In this document: piece after piece, positions 9,152 to 18,367 of the stretch
How positions within the stretch are numbered: the first letter of the stretch is position 1
Layout: the number at the start of each line of letters is the position of its first letter
Origin: Bacteroidota bacterium
GTDB lineage: Bacteria; Bacteroidota; Bacteroidia; Bacteroidales; F082
Assembly (NCBI GenBank): GCA_003650425.1
Contig: QMPP01000002.1
Coordinates: 1-40,090 of the forward strand
Reading direction: 5' to 3'
DNA: 40,090 nucleotides
Notes under the pieces: model-generated
The model's input: the letters and a program-made list of their open reading frames with translations, nothing else
The model's database searches: none
Told to the model about the DNA's origin: nothing
Made by a program: the position numbers and the translations under genes

Positions 9152-10027
9152 ATGAAACATTTACTACTTTTACTGCTGGCAGCCATTATTTGGGGTTTTG
9201 CTTTCGTGGCACAAAAGGTTGGCATGGAGTTTATCGGGCCATTTGCGTTTAACGGTATCCGGTTTACCCTGGGAGCAATTTCACTGTTACCGTTGCTCTT
9301 TTTTCAAAAACAACTGTTTGGTACTTCAACCAATCAAACCGATATCAGATTTACCGTTAGAGGAGGCATTATTTTGGGAGGCGTTCTGTTCGTTGCCGCT
9401 TCGCTTCAGCAAGTTGGCATCATAAAATCAACGGCCGGCAATGCAGGATTTATCACCAGTTTGTACATTGTTATTGTTCCCTTTCTCGGTATCTTTTTAA
9501 AACACAAAATCACCATAGAGGTCTGGGTTGGCGCCATGCTGGCCGTTGTCGGGCTCTATTTCCTCTCCATCAATCAACAATTCCAAATGGCTCCCGGCGA
9601 TGGACTGGTACTCATCAGCGCCTTTTTTTGGGCACTTCATATTATCCTCATCGGTTACTATGCACCCAAAACTAATGTGTTGCTACTATCGGTTATACAA
9701 TTTGCCGTAAGTGCTTTGCTAAATCTTGTCGTTGCTTTTATTTTTGAAGAAGTCCGTTGGACGATGATTTCAAACGCGCTCTACCCCATTCTTTATGGAG
9801 GCATCCTTTCGATTGGCGTGGCTTACACCTTGCAGGTGGTGGGACAGCGAAACGTTGCTCCTTCTAAAGCCGCTATTGTTTTAAGTCTTGAAGCCGTTTT
9901 TGCCGTGCTGGGCGGCTGGTTGCTGCTAAGTGAAACCCTTCCGTTTAGAAAAGGGATGGGCGCACTAATCATGTTAATAGGTTTGATTATCTCCCAATTG
10001 AAATTTACGAAGTCAGTTAGTAATTAG
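9152..10027 (+). CDS. EamA/DMT-family transporter
   Basis: A 291-residue inner-membrane protein with about ten hydrophobic helices arranged as two five-helix EamA repeats. The opening (LLAAIIWGFAFVAQKVGME) is the classic repeat start, and the second repeat begins near GDGLVLISAFFWALHIILIG. The last helices contain QVVGQRNVAPSKAAIVLSLE, close to the conserved EamA C-terminal pattern. Members of this drug/metabolite transporter superfamily export amino acids, nucleosides or other metabolites; the substrate cannot be told here. It follows the ECF-like gene after 21 bp on the same strand and is probably in the mobA operon. Confidence 0.88.
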   Translation: MKHLLLLLLAAIIWGFAFVAQKVGMEFIGPFAFNGIRFTLGAISLLPLLFFQKQLFGTSTNQTDIRFTVRGGIILGGVLFVAASLQQVGIIKSTAGNAGFITSLYIVIVPFLGIFLKHKITIEVWVGAMLAVVGLYFLSINQQFQMAPGDGLVLISAFFWALHIILIGYYAPKTNVLLLSVIQFAVSALLNLVVAFIFEEVRWTMISNALYPILYGGILSIGVAYTLQVVGQRNVAPSKAAIVLSLEAVFAVLGGWLLLSETLPFRKGMGALIMLIGLIISQLKFTKSVSN

Positions 10028-10041
10028 CCATGCTAATTTGG

Positions 10042-10049
10042 TATCTTTG
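10042..10049 (+). promoter_or_regulatory. -7 box for the epimerase gene
   Basis: TATCTTTG, an exact TAnnTTTG match, lies 9 nt before the ATG at 10059. The epimerase can therefore be transcribed separately from the upstream mobA group. Confidence 0.55.
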
Positions 10050-10058
10050 TAACACATT

Positions 10059-11078
10059 ATGAAAAAAGTATTGCTAACGGGAGCATCAGGAAGCGTAGGC
10101 TATCAGGTTTTAAAACAACTCATCCAAAAGGATGATGTTAAGCTAACTGTTTTTAATAAGAAATCACTTCAAAATAAAAAACTTTTTAAACCTTATAAGG
10201 AAAAAATCAACATCATTTATGGCGACATCAGAAACCGTGAAGATTTGGAACCAGCCGTTAAAAGACAAGATTATATTATACACCTGGCGGCCATTATACC
10301 GCCCCTGGCCGATGACGACCCTGAGCTGGCCAAAGCAGTTAATGTGCAAGGAACCGGCAACCTTTTAAAAGCTGCCAGACGATTTTCGCCCCGGGCACTC
10401 TTTTTATACAGCTCTTCCGTTTCGGTGTATGGCGACAGGTTAAAAAACCCAAACATCAAGGTTGGCGACCCGTTAAAGCCAAGTCAGGGTGATGAATACG
10501 CGGTTACCAAACTGACAGCCGAAAAGTTAATAATGGAAAGCAGGTTGGACTGGACCATCTTCAGGATCACGGCAATTATGTGGAACGACAACCACAAAAT
10601 CAGCAAGTTGATGTTTCACATGCCCCTGGACACACCTATCGAAATTGCAACTCCCGAAGATACTGCCCGTGCCTTTGTCAATGCCCTTTATCACCGAAAA
10701 CAACTTAGCCGCAAGATTTTTAATTTAGGAGGAGGAAACCCATGCCGGACAACTTACCGGGAGATGCTGGAAACGGTTTTTGATATTGTAGGACTTAAAA
10801 AACTCAATTTCCCCGAGCATGCTTTTGCCGACACCAACTTCCATTGTGGCTATTACGCCGATGGCGATGTGTTGGAAAAGATTCTTCACTTCAGAAAACA
10901 AACCCTTGAGGACTTTTACAACGCCTACCGAAAGGCAACCACCCCTTTTATGAAAAAAACCACCTCCTTGTTAAGCTTTATGATAAAACGTAAACTGTTA
11001 AAACATTCGGAGCCTTATCAGGCATACCGAGAAAAGGATGACCTGCTTATGAAGCGGTTTTTTGGAAAAACAGATTGA
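10059..11078 (+). CDS. NAD(P)-dependent epimerase/dehydratase (extended SDR)
   Basis: A 339-residue extended short-chain dehydrogenase/reductase. The Rossmann glycine motif GASGSVG is at residues 8-14, IIHLAA near 73-78, and the catalytic Tyr147/Lys151 pair in YAVTK, with the serine run LYSSSVSVYG before it. These support NAD(P) binding and oxidoreductase or epimerase chemistry on a sugar nucleotide or similar substrate. The C-terminal substrate-binding part is not diagnostic. The last 50 residues (ATTPFMKKTTSLLSFMIKRK) are basic and hydrophobic and may contact the membrane (inference). It has its own -7 box and ends before a bidirectional terminator. Confidence 0.88.
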   Translation: MKKVLLTGASGSVGYQVLKQLIQKDDVKLTVFNKKSLQNKKLFKPYKEKINIIYGDIRNREDLEPAVKRQDYIIHLAAIIPPLADDDPELAKAVNVQGTGNLLKAARRFSPRALFLYSSSVSVYGDRLKNPNIKVGDPLKPSQGDEYAVTKLTAEKLIMESRLDWTIFRITAIMWNDNHKISKLMFHMPLDTPIEIATPEDTARAFVNALYHRKQLSRKIFNLGGGNPCRTTYREMLETVFDIVGLKKLNFPEHAFADTNFHCGYYADGDVLEKILHFRKQTLEDFYNAYRKATTPFMKKTTSLLSFMIKRKLLKHSEPYQAYREKDDLLMKRFFGKTD

Positions 11079-11136
11079 TTGAAAAATACTAATTGAAAAT
11101 AGAAAAAGTATTGATGGCCAAAGATATCAAAACAAA

Positions 11137-11164
11137 AAACCGCCATCCTTTCAGAAAGCGGTTT
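11137..11164. terminator. Bidirectional intrinsic terminator
   Basis: AAACCGC (11137-11143) pairs with GCGGTTT (11158-11164) around a 14-nt loop. An A-rich run lies on the left and a T-run (11168-11173) on the right. It sits between the convergent epimerase and small-protein genes, so it can serve both. Confidence 0.6.
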
Positions 11165-11186
11165 AGGTTTTTTACTGATTCTTTGA

Positions 11187-11363
11187 TCAGTTTAGCAGAA
11201 CATTGGTATTCCCGATTTTAGTTTTAAAAACCGAAAGGGCTGCAGCATAAGCCATGATAAACGAAATAGTTTCGTCGGATGGCTGGTATAAACTAATGCC
11301 TTTTCTAACTTTTTTGTGAGCGGGTCTGTTCTGAAATTTTTTAAGCGTAAAGGATTTGTGCAT
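11187..11363 (-). CDS. Small conserved-looking protein downstream of the ECF sigma gene
   Basis: A 58-residue protein from the ATG at 11363; a TTG two codons upstream is less likely. The N-terminal half is basic (HKSFTLKKFQNRPAHKKVRK), followed by ISLYQPSDETISFIMAYAAAL and ending in NTNVLLN. I do not recognise a named family, but the arrangement recalls short unnamed proteins found beside sigma factor genes in Bacteroidota (memory, not searched). It follows the sigma gene after 119 bp on the same strand and ends before a terminator, so it may share the sigma transcript. There is no signal peptide or convincing membrane helix. The role is unknown. Confidence 0.65.
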   Translation of the reverse strand: MHKSFTLKKFQNRPAHKKVRKGISLYQPSDETISFIMAYAAALSVFKTKIGNTNVLLN

Positions 11364-11482
11364 AGGCAAAAATTAAATTAATAAAACTCTTTTAAAAATA
11401 AACGGTCATATAGCCTCAAATATTATACGACCGCTCAAAAAAATTTCATCATCAAAATTTACCAGAACTTATTTCCAATATT

Positions 11483-12073
11483 TTAAGTTGTTAAAACCAG
11501 ATTTTTTTCATCAATCATTTTTCTAATATTAATGAGTGCATAACGCATCCTGCCCAACGCTGTATTGATGCTTACATCGGTTTGATCGGCAATCTCTTTA
11601 AAGCTCAGTCCCGCATAACACCGAAGATAAAGTACTTCACGCTGATCATCCGCCAGGTTGTTCATTAGATTTTTTACATCCTGATAAATCTGACTCCTCA
11701 CCATTTTATCCTCCACCGATTGGTCTGCGATAAAAAGATTATCAAACACATCCGACTCATCGTAACGGTTATTAACATAAGAAACTTTTTTCGATTTACG
11801 AAAATGGTCAATCACCAGATTGTGAGCTATCCGCATGATCCATTGAATGAATTTCCCTTCATCGTTGTAGCGCCCGCTTTTCAGGGTATTAATTACTTTA
11901 ATAAAAGTTTCCTGAAAAATGTCATCGGCCAACGGCTTATCTTTTACAAGCATGAAAATGTAAGAAAACAGCCGGTTTTCGTGTTTCTTAATTAATTTTT
12001 GGAGGCTTGACAGGTTACCTTCAAGATAACTTCTGATCAATTCCTTTTCCAAGGTTGAATCAGTATTTTTCAT
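11483..12073 (-). CDS. RNA polymerase sigma factor, ECF (sigma-70 family)
   Basis: A 196-residue sigma factor with region 2 (ENRLFSYIFMLVKDKPLADD, then IFQETFIKV and FIQWIMRIAHNLVIDHFRK) and region 4 (LADDQREVLYLRCYAGLSFK, then EIADQTDVSINTALGRMRYA as the helix-turn-helix). The length and the missing regions 1 and 3 fit the ECF group, which directs RNA polymerase to stress or envelope regulons. No anti-sigma factor of the FecR or zinc-binding type is beside it. The only partner is the 58-residue gene just downstream. Upstream on the minus strand I find only an imperfect box (CTACTTTG), not a clean TAnnTTTG. Confidence 0.93.
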   Translation of the reverse strand: MKNTDSTLEKELIRSYLEGNLSSLQKLIKKHENRLFSYIFMLVKDKPLADDIFQETFIKVINTLKSGRYNDEGKFIQWIMRIAHNLVIDHFRKSKKVSYVNNRYDESDVFDNLFIADQSVEDKMVRSQIYQDVKNLMNNLADDQREVLYLRCYAGLSFKEIADQTDVSINTALGRMRYALINIRKMIDEKNLVLTT

Positions 12074-12208
12074 ATCGTACTATGTTAATGATTGGTTACA
12101 AAGTAGATATTCTCTCGATAGGTGTCCTCCTTATTTTATTGGTTGGATTAAAATGATTGTTTAACAATGCAAATATATGTTAAAATTATTCTGATGCAAA
12201 TATATTTC

Positions 12209-12216
12209 TAATTTTG
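12209..12216 (+). promoter_or_regulatory. -7 box for uvrA
   Basis: TAATTTTG matches TAnnTTTG and lies 20 nt before the ATG at 12237, in an AT-rich gap divergent from the sigma factor gene. Confidence 0.45.
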
Positions 12217-12236
12217 TTCCATATTTTTTAACATAC

Positions 12237-15068
12237 ATGATCTACAACCTAAACGGGGTAAGCCCCAAAAATTACATTATCATAAATAAGGCCCGGGTAA
12301 ACAACCTCAAAAATCTATCCGTTGCCATACCCAAAAAAAAACTGGTTGTTATTACCGGATTATCGGGTTCGGGAAAGTCATCGCTAGCTTTCGATACCCT
12401 TTATGCCGAAGGCCAACGGCGCTATGTTGAGAGTCTAAGCTCTTACGCACGACAGTTTCTCGGACGAATGGATAAGCCTGAGGTTGATTCCATCACGGGC
12501 ATTGCCCCGGCCATTGCCATCGAGCAAAAGGTAAAGACACACAACCCGCGTTCAACCGTTGGTACTTCCACCGAAATTTACGAGTACATCAAATTGCTCT
12601 TTGCCCGAATTGGTAAAACCTATTCCCCGGTTTCGAACCGGATAGTAAAACGCGATACGGTTACCGATGTTACCGGGTTCATCATGGCATTACCCGACGA
12701 CACCGCAGTATTAATCTACTCCCCTTTGTTGGAATCGCAGGAGCGCGATGTAAAACAACAACTTCAAATACTGCTCCAGCAGGGATTTAGCAGAGCAAAA
12801 TACAAAAACGACTTTTATCGAATTGAAGAGCTTATAGAAAAAAAGGGCAAGCTGGCGACCAAGCATTGTCATCTGATTATCGACCGTATCAGGGTTGACC
12901 ACGAGGATCACGATTTACAAGCGCGTGTTGGCGATTCGCTACAAACCGCTTTTTACGAGGGAAACGGGTACTGCTTTGTGGGCTACATTGTTAATGGCAA
13001 AGAAAAAGTTGTCGAATTTTCAAACAAGTTTGAACTAGACGACATTCAGTTTGAAGAACCCACCGTAAATATGTTCACCTTTAACAACCCTTACGGCGCT
13101 TGCAAAACCTGTGGCGGTTTCGGGATGGTAATCGGCATCGACGAGAATCAGGTCATCCCCGATAAGAGCCTCTCGGTTTTCGAGGGCGCGGTAGCCTGCT
13201 GGAAAGGTGAAAAAATGAGTGAGTACAAAAACCACCTCGTCAATGTTGCCTATCAATTCGATTTTCCCATCCATAAACCCTATCAGGATTTAACCGAAGA
13301 ACAAAGAGAGCTGCTCTGGAGTGGCAACCAATATTTTAAAGGTATCAACGATTTTTTTAAAATGGTTGAAGAAAACAGCTATAAAATACAGTACCGTGTA
13401 ATGATGTCGCGCTATCGCGGCAAAACCAAATGTCCCGAGTGCAAAGGCACCCGGCTGCGCAAAGATGCCACCTACGTTAAGGTTGCCGGCAAATCCATTA
13501 CCGAAATTGTAACAATGGAGATTGATCAGGCGTTGGCATTTTTTAAAAATATCGAACTCAACGAGCACGATTACAAAGTAGCCAAAAGACTGCTTTTAGA
13601 GATCACCAACCGGCTTCAGTTTTTGCAGGATGTAGGCCTTGGCTACCTGACCATGAACCGGCTTTCCAATACCCTTTCGGGCGGTGAATCACAACGTATC
13701 AACCTAGCTACATCACTGGGGAGTAGCCTGGTAGGCTCTATGTATATTTTAGATGAGCCCAGTATCGGGCTACATCCTAAAGACACTACCCGACTCATTG
13801 CTGTATTAAAAAGACTTCGGGATATCGGCAACTCGGTTATTGTGGTGGAACACGATGAAGATATTATCAAAGCTTCGGATGAAATTATTGACATCGGTCC
13901 TGATGCCGGAGAATACGGTGGCGAACTTATTTTTCAGGGTACTTTTGATGAGCTGAAGAACTCTACCGAAAGCTATACTGCCAAATACCTTACCAACAAG
14001 CTTTCCATTCCGGTGCCTACCCATCGCAGAAGCTGGCACAACTACATCGAAATAAAACGGGCTTCGGAACACAATCTCAAAAACATTGATGTTAAAATTC
14101 CCTTGAACGTATTAACTGTTATCACGGGCGTAAGCGGATCGGGCAAATCAACGTTAGTAAAAGATATTCTGTTTCCTGCCCTTAAAAAAAGGCTGGGAGG
14201 TTATGCCGATAAAGCAGGAAGCTATAATGAAATTAAGGGCGACCTTAGCGCAGTTAAAGCGTTGGAATACATCGACCAAAACCCCATTGGTCGCTCATCA
14301 AGGTCAAACCCCGCCACCTACTTAAAGGCTTACGATGATATTCGACAGCTGTTTGCCACCCAATCGCTGGCCAGATTGCGAGGTTATAAAGCAGGAACCT
14401 TTTCGTTTAACATTCCCGGGGGCCGTTGCGAAAAGTGCGAAGGCGAAGGCGTTATTAAGGTCGAGATGCAGTTTATGGCCGATATTTATTTAAAATGCGA
14501 TGTCTGCCACGGCAAACGTTTTAAAGAGGAGGTGTTGGAGATAAAATACAAAAACAAAAGCATTGCCGATATTTTAGAGATGTCGGTAACCGAAGCTTTA
14601 CAATTCTTTAGCAAAGGCAAACCATCCTCCACCGAAAAGAAAATTATTAGTAAGCTGGAACCCCTGGAAGAGACAGGGCTAGGCTATTTACGATTGGGAC
14701 AACCATCAAACACCTTGTCGGGCGGAGAAGCGCAGCGCGTAAAACTGGCCTTCTTTTTGTCGAAGGGACAAGCTGAAAAGCGAACCCTCTTTATTTTTGA
14801 CGAACCCACTACGGGTCTGCATGTCCACGATATCCACAAATTGTTACATGCACTCAACGCGCTGATTGAGAAAGGTCACAGCGTGATTGTTATCGAACAC
14901 AACAGCGACATTATTAAAGCCGCCGACTGGATTATCGATTTGGGTCCCGAGGGAGGTAAAAAAGGTGGTTACATCATGTTTGAAGGAACGCCGGAAGAGA
15001 TTATTGAATGTAACAAATCGATTACCGGAAGCTATTTAAAAGAAAAAATCAAACATAAAACATACTAA
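12237..15068 (+). CDS. uvrA: Excinuclease ABC subunit A (UvrA), divergent zinc region
   Basis: A DNA-damage recognition ATPase of nucleotide excision repair, 943 residues. Two ABC ATPase units are complete: Walker [10 protein letters not shown] (41-49) and GVSGSGKST (near 631); signatures LSGGESQRI (near 480) and LSGGEAQRV (near 827); and Walker B segments [11 protein letters not shown] and [11 protein letters not shown]. The C-terminal zinc module has both pairs, CEKC near 731 and CDVC near 754, and CPECKGTRL lies near 399. The first zinc module keeps only CKTC (near 288). The partner C-x-x-C that precedes it in E. coli UvrA is replaced here by a stretch around [13 protein letters not shown] believe this variant recurs in Bacteroidota, which often carry two UvrA paralogues; that is from memory. 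It is monocistronic with its own -7 box. Confidence 0.95.
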   Translation: MIYNLNGVSPKNYIIINKARVNNLKNLSVAIPKKKLVVITGLSGSGKSSLAFDTLYAEGQRRYVESLSSYARQFLGRMDKPEVDSITGIAPAIAIEQKVKTHNPRSTVGTSTEIYEYIKLLFARIGKTYSPVSNRIVKRDTVTDVTGFIMALPDDTAVLIYSPLLESQERDVKQQLQILLQQGFSRAKYKNDFYRIEELIEKKGKLATKHCHLIIDRIRVDHEDHDLQARVGDSLQTAFYEGNGYCFVGYIVNGKEKVVEFSNKFELDDIQFEEPTVNMFTFNNPYGACKTCGGFGMVIGIDENQVIPDKSLSVFEGAVACWKGEKMSEYKNHLVNVAYQFDFPIHKPYQDLTEEQRELLWSGNQYFKGINDFFKMVEENSYKIQYRVMMSRYRGKTKCPECKGTRLRKDATYVKVAGKSITEIVTMEIDQALAFFKNIELNEHDYKVAKRLLLEITNRLQFLQDVGLGYLTMNRLSNTLSGGESQRINLATSLGSSLVGSMYILDEPSIGLHPKDTTRLIAVLKRLRDIGNSVIVVEHDEDIIKASDEIIDIGPDAGEYGGELIFQGTFDELKNSTESYTAKYLTNKLSIPVPTHRRSWHNYIEIKRASEHNLKNIDVKIPLNVLTVITGVSGSGKSTLVKDILFPALKKRLGGYADKAGSYNEIKGDLSAVKALEYIDQNPIGRSSRSNPATYLKAYDDIRQLFATQSLARLRGYKAGTFSFNIPGGRCEKCEGEGVIKVEMQFMADIYLKCDVCHGKRFKEEVLEIKYKNKSIADILEMSVTEALQFFSKGKPSSTEKKIISKLEPLEETGLGYLRLGQPSNTLSGGEAQRVKLAFFLSKGQAEKRTLFIFDEPTTGLHVHDIHKLLHALNALIEKGHSVIVIEHNSDIIKAADWIIDLGPEGGKKGGYIMFEGTPEEIIECNKSITGSYLKEKIKHKTY

Positions 15069-15178
15069 AAACCAGTTAAACGAGTTTCCAATTCTGTAAC
15101 TGCAATGAAAATCTGTTTACTTTTTAATAATTAACACAACCATTCCATTTTTCGACTGTCTGTTACTTTAAAACCCAC

Positions 15179-17677
15179 TTGAAAATAACATTAAAACATA
15201 TTGGATTCTATTTTTTGCTTGTCACATCAATGCTTGTAAAACACGCTGATTTACACGCCCAAAACGAACCAGGTGCAACCAAAGCCGAAGGTTATGTAAT
15301 CGATGATAAATCAGGAAAACCACTTCCGTTTGTCAACATCTTTTTTTTAAACACCACGGTGGGTACCACATCAGGGTTGGATGGTAAGTTTAAAATAAAA
15401 AACCGAAAACATTACGACACGCTGGTATTTTCGATGATGGGCTATCACCCTTCCAAAGTTTTTACGAAACCGGGAAAAAAATATCATTTAATAATCCGCC
15501 TGAAAGAAGACACCCAGATACTGGATGAGGTAGTTATAAAACCGGCAGAAAATCCTGCTCATATTATTTTGCGGAAAATTATTAAAAACAAACACCGAAA
15601 CAATCCCGAAAAGTTTAAACAATTCAACTGCCAAACTTATACGGTGTTAAGTGCCACGCTTACCAACGTTACTAAAGACAATCTGAAACTTGTAATTCCA
15701 CCTCCCCTGATTAAAACGTTACCCCTTACAACCGATTCACTCAATAGGCCTGTTCTGCCTTTTTACCTGTCTGAAAAAATAGCCGATAACTATATCAATA
15801 AAATTCATGATACATCTCAAACGGTTGTCATCGCGAAAAAAGTAAAAGGTGTGGTAGGTCTGGAAGATTTTGATATCGAAGGATACGACAATTCGCTTAG
15901 TGACGAAATGAATTTTTACAAAAACTACGTTGACCTGTTCGGACACACATTTTTAAGTCCCTTGGCAAAAAACGGATTACTGTTTTACAGATACTACCTT
16001 GAAGACAGTACCCAACGCAACGGCAGAAAGTATTATACCATCAAATTTGTGCCGAGAAGTAAAAAAGACCTGACCTTCTCAGGAAGTTTTGATGTAATAA
16101 AAGATTTATGGGCTATTACCCGTATTGATGCCACTTTACCCAAATCGGCCAATATCAATTACCTGAACCATTTAAACGTAAAATTTAATTTTGATTTTGT
16201 TAATGACACTACCCTCTTTTTTAATAAAAACAGCATTACTGCCTCGTTCCACTATTTTAAGGTAAAAAATGAAGCCAAAAACGCCATGATTGAGGTAAAA
16301 AAAACAACGATCTATTCAAATATTTTATTGGGTAATAGGGCTCACCCGCTCCACGACACCCTTCATAATATCCATGGCATAACTAACGACACGTCATTTA
16401 TTGCCTACCGTAACCAAACCGACAGCCAACATTTTAATAAAACATCTCAAATAATTGATTCTACCAACAATTTATGGTGGATGAAAGGAGCCGAAAAAAT
16501 AACCAATATGTTTATTTCGGGCTATTTTAACGTTGGCAAAATCGATCTGGGTCCGTACCTGGGCACTTTTAAACGCAACAGTATTGAAGGAACAAGATTT
16601 AACCTCGGGGTGCGCACCTCCGAAGATTTTAATCCCCGCTACAGTTTGGGAGGAAGTGCCGGTTACGGTTTTAAAGATAAAGAGTGGAAATATTCAATTT
16701 ACGGACAATATAAATTCAACACGAAACACCGCACCATAATTGGAGGCGGGTATATTAAAGATATGTACCTGTTTGGCGTTTTTGGCCACATCAGGCTTAT
16801 TAAAGAAAACATGTTAAACACGGGAGAAGATAGTTTTGCTGCCGATTTTTTTAAACGATTTAACAGCGACAGGAGAAGTATGTTGTATCGAATTAACCTT
16901 TACCACGAAAAAGAATGGCGAAAAGGAGTATCCACTTGGTTAAGTTTTAACAGCGATAAATTGCGGCAAGGTTTATACACTCCCTTTATCCATAATGGCG
17001 AACAGGTAAAATATATTTACAACAATTCATTAAGTTTACGTCTTCGATTGTCGTGGAAGCAAAAAATTTCCGACCGGTTTTTACGAAGATATTATCTTAC
17101 CACATTTTATCCCATTATAAACATCGTTGGCACCATAGGTCGTTACAGGGTAGCCTCCATAAATAGTAAATATTTCAAACTTCACATTACAATTAAACAG
17201 CAGGTTCCCATGGGATTCATGCGTTTTAAATATGTTTTTGAAGCAGGATATATTTGGGGAAAGGTTCCTTATCCAATGTTGGAAATCATTCGTGGTAACG
17301 ACACTTACGGCGATTCCAAATACAGGTTTAACCTTTTGAACAGCGCCACGGCAGCCACCGATAAATATTTTAGTTTAATGGCAGAACATCATTTTAACGG
17401 GCTAATCCTTAACAAGGTGCCACTTATAAAAAAGTTTAATATCCGTATGGTAGTTTCGGCTAAATATTTGTTAGGCTCTCTAAGCAACAAACATCAGGAT
17501 ATACTACAATACCCTTGGAATATGGATATTCCCGGCAAACATTATCTCGAGCTGGGTGCCGGTTTTGAGAACATTCTTCAAATGATTCGAGTTGAAGGTA
17601 TCTGGCGGCTTATGCCGGTGAACTACCCGGGAATGCCTTACTATGGAATTCGAATTAGATTTGATTTTTCAATGTAG
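15179..17677 (+). CDS. Outer-membrane protein with CarboxypepD_reg-like and DUF5686 domains
   Basis: An 832-residue exported protein. The start is the TTG at 15179, chosen because it gives a full signal peptide (KHIGFYFLLVTSMLVKHADL, cleaved near AQN); no suitable ATG exists. Residues about 35-110 form a carboxypeptidase-regulatory-like beta-sandwich (GYVIDDKSGKPLPFVNIFF, then GTTSGLDGKFKI), the domain also found on TonB-dependent receptors. The remainder matches the style of DUF5686: aromatic-rich alternating strands, ending GMPYYGIRIRFDFSM with a terminal aromatic/hydrophobic strand typical of outer-membrane barrels. No plug domain or TonB box pattern is seen, so it is not a standard SusC-like receptor. 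The function of the family is unknown. It lies 110 bp after uvrA. Confidence 0.8.
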   Translation: MKITLKHIGFYFLLVTSMLVKHADLHAQNEPGATKAEGYVIDDKSGKPLPFVNIFFLNTTVGTTSGLDGKFKIKNRKHYDTLVFSMMGYHPSKVFTKPGKKYHLIIRLKEDTQILDEVVIKPAENPAHIILRKIIKNKHRNNPEKFKQFNCQTYTVLSATLTNVTKDNLKLVIPPPLIKTLPLTTDSLNRPVLPFYLSEKIADNYINKIHDTSQTVVIAKKVKGVVGLEDFDIEGYDNSLSDEMNFYKNYVDLFGHTFLSPLAKNGLLFYRYYLEDSTQRNGRKYYTIKFVPRSKKDLTFSGSFDVIKDLWAITRIDATLPKSANINYLNHLNVKFNFDFVNDTTLFFNKNSITASFHYFKVKNEAKNAMIEVKKTTIYSNILLGNRAHPLHDTLHNIHGITNDTSFIAYRNQTDSQHFNKTSQIIDSTNNLWWMKGAEKITNMFISGYFNVGKIDLGPYLGTFKRNSIEGTRFNLGVRTSEDFNPRYSLGGSAGYGFKDKEWKYSIYGQYKFNTKHRTIIGGGYIKDMYLFGVFGHIRLIKENMLNTGEDSFAADFFKRFNSDRRSMLYRINLYHEKEWRKGVSTWLSFNSDKLRQGLYTPFIHNGEQVKYIYNNSLSLRLRLSWKQKISDRFLRRYYLTTFYPIINIVGTIGRYRVASINSKYFKLHITIKQQVPMGFMRFKYVFEAGYIWGKVPYPMLEIIRGNDTYGDSKYRFNLLNSATAATDKYFSLMAEHHFNGLILNKVPLIKKFNIRMVVSAKYLLGSLSNKHQDILQYPWNMDIPGKHYLELGAGFENILQMIRVEGIWRLMPVNYPGMPYYGIRIRFDFSM

Positions 17678-17781
17678 CATATTATCATCTTTATTGCCGA
17701 ATCTTTAAGTAATTTGCAATCTCAATGTTTTAAATATCCTTAAAAAAACCTTTTCAAAAAAACAAAGCAAGTGAAAAATAT

Positions 17782-17789
17782 TACCTTTG
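17782..17789 (+). promoter_or_regulatory. -7 box for the DUF1573 gene
   Basis: TACCTTTG matches TAnnTTTG and lies 29 nt before the ATG at 17819. Its position excludes the longer reading frame from the GTG at 17771. Confidence 0.6.
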
Positions 17790-17818
17790 CTTCATCTAAA
17801 TTTAAAATTTTAATCATT

Positions 17819-18286
17819 ATGAAAAAGATTTTTTTACTTTCAGTATTATTTTTATCAGTACTGATTGTTTCGGCGCAAACTGAAAAAAAAGAACCACAAG
17901 TGGCAAAAAAACAAAACGGCCCCGAAATTACTTTTAAAACCTTAACCCATAATTACGGAGAAATCTATTATGGTGCCGACGGTAATTATAACTTTGAATT
18001 TACCAACACCGGCAATGAGCCTTTGATATTAACCAAACCTCGTTCGTCATGCGGTTGCACGGTTCCTCACTGGCCAAAAGAGCCCATATTACCCGGTGAA
18101 ACAAATGCCATTAAGGTAACCTATAACACCCATAAAAACGGTGCTTTTAATAAAACCGTTACGGTATATTCAAACTCGGTAACCCACAAAACCGTAGTTT
18201 TACGCATCAAAGGAAAAGTAATTCCCAAACCAAAGGAAGAACTGCCTGCCAAGCCAAAATCGAGCGTAGCTCCTTCCAATAAGTAA
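17819..18286 (+). CDS. DUF1573 secreted protein
   Basis: A 155-residue exported protein of the DUF1573 family, an immunoglobulin-like fold abundant in Bacteroidota. The signal peptide MKKIFLLSVLFLSVLIVSAQ is followed by a Lys/Glu-rich linker. The diagnostic core is ITFKTLTHNYGEIYYG, then FEFTNTGNEPLILTKPRSSC with the conserved Cys78-Gly-Cys80, then ILPGETNAIKVTYN and KTVTVYSNS. The family's biochemical role is not established; it may bind surface ligands or metals (inference). A lysine/proline-rich tail follows (KPKEELPAKPKSS). The start at 17819 is chosen because the -7 box lies inside the longer frame. A strong terminator follows 21 bp after the stop. Confidence 0.9.
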   Translation: MKKIFLLSVLFLSVLIVSAQTEKKEPQVAKKQNGPEITFKTLTHNYGEIYYGADGNYNFEFTNTGNEPLILTKPRSSCGCTVPHWPKEPILPGETNAIKVTYNTHKNGAFNKTVTVYSNSVTHKTVVLRIKGKVIPKPKEELPAKPKSSVAPSNK

Positions 18287-18307
18287 TAGATATAAAACAA
18301 TAGTTAT

Positions 18308-18355
18308 ACTGGCTATTAATCGATGGGTTGCCATCGATTAATAGTCAGTTTTTTT
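18308..18355 (+). terminator. Strong intrinsic terminator after the DUF1573 gene
   Basis: A 19-bp stem (18308-18326 with 18331-18349) contains a single G-U pair and a 4-nt loop, GTTG, and is followed by a run of six T. It ends just 12 bp before the ATG of the aminotransferase gene. Confidence 0.85.
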
Positions 18356-18367
18356 AATTTCAACGCC

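Noticed and set aside
12255-12266. GGGGTAAGCCCC dyad near the start of uvrA
   Set aside because: It is a short GC-rich palindrome within the coding sequence, without a T-run or leader position; chance is sufficient.
17771-17818. Longer DUF1573 reading frame from a GTG at 17771
   Set aside because: The -7 box TACCTTTG lies inside it, and the ATG at 17819 begins a clean signal peptide.
18323-18367. Longer aminotransferase frame from the ATG at 18323
   Set aside because: That ATG is in the terminator stem, and the added residues do not resemble the family.
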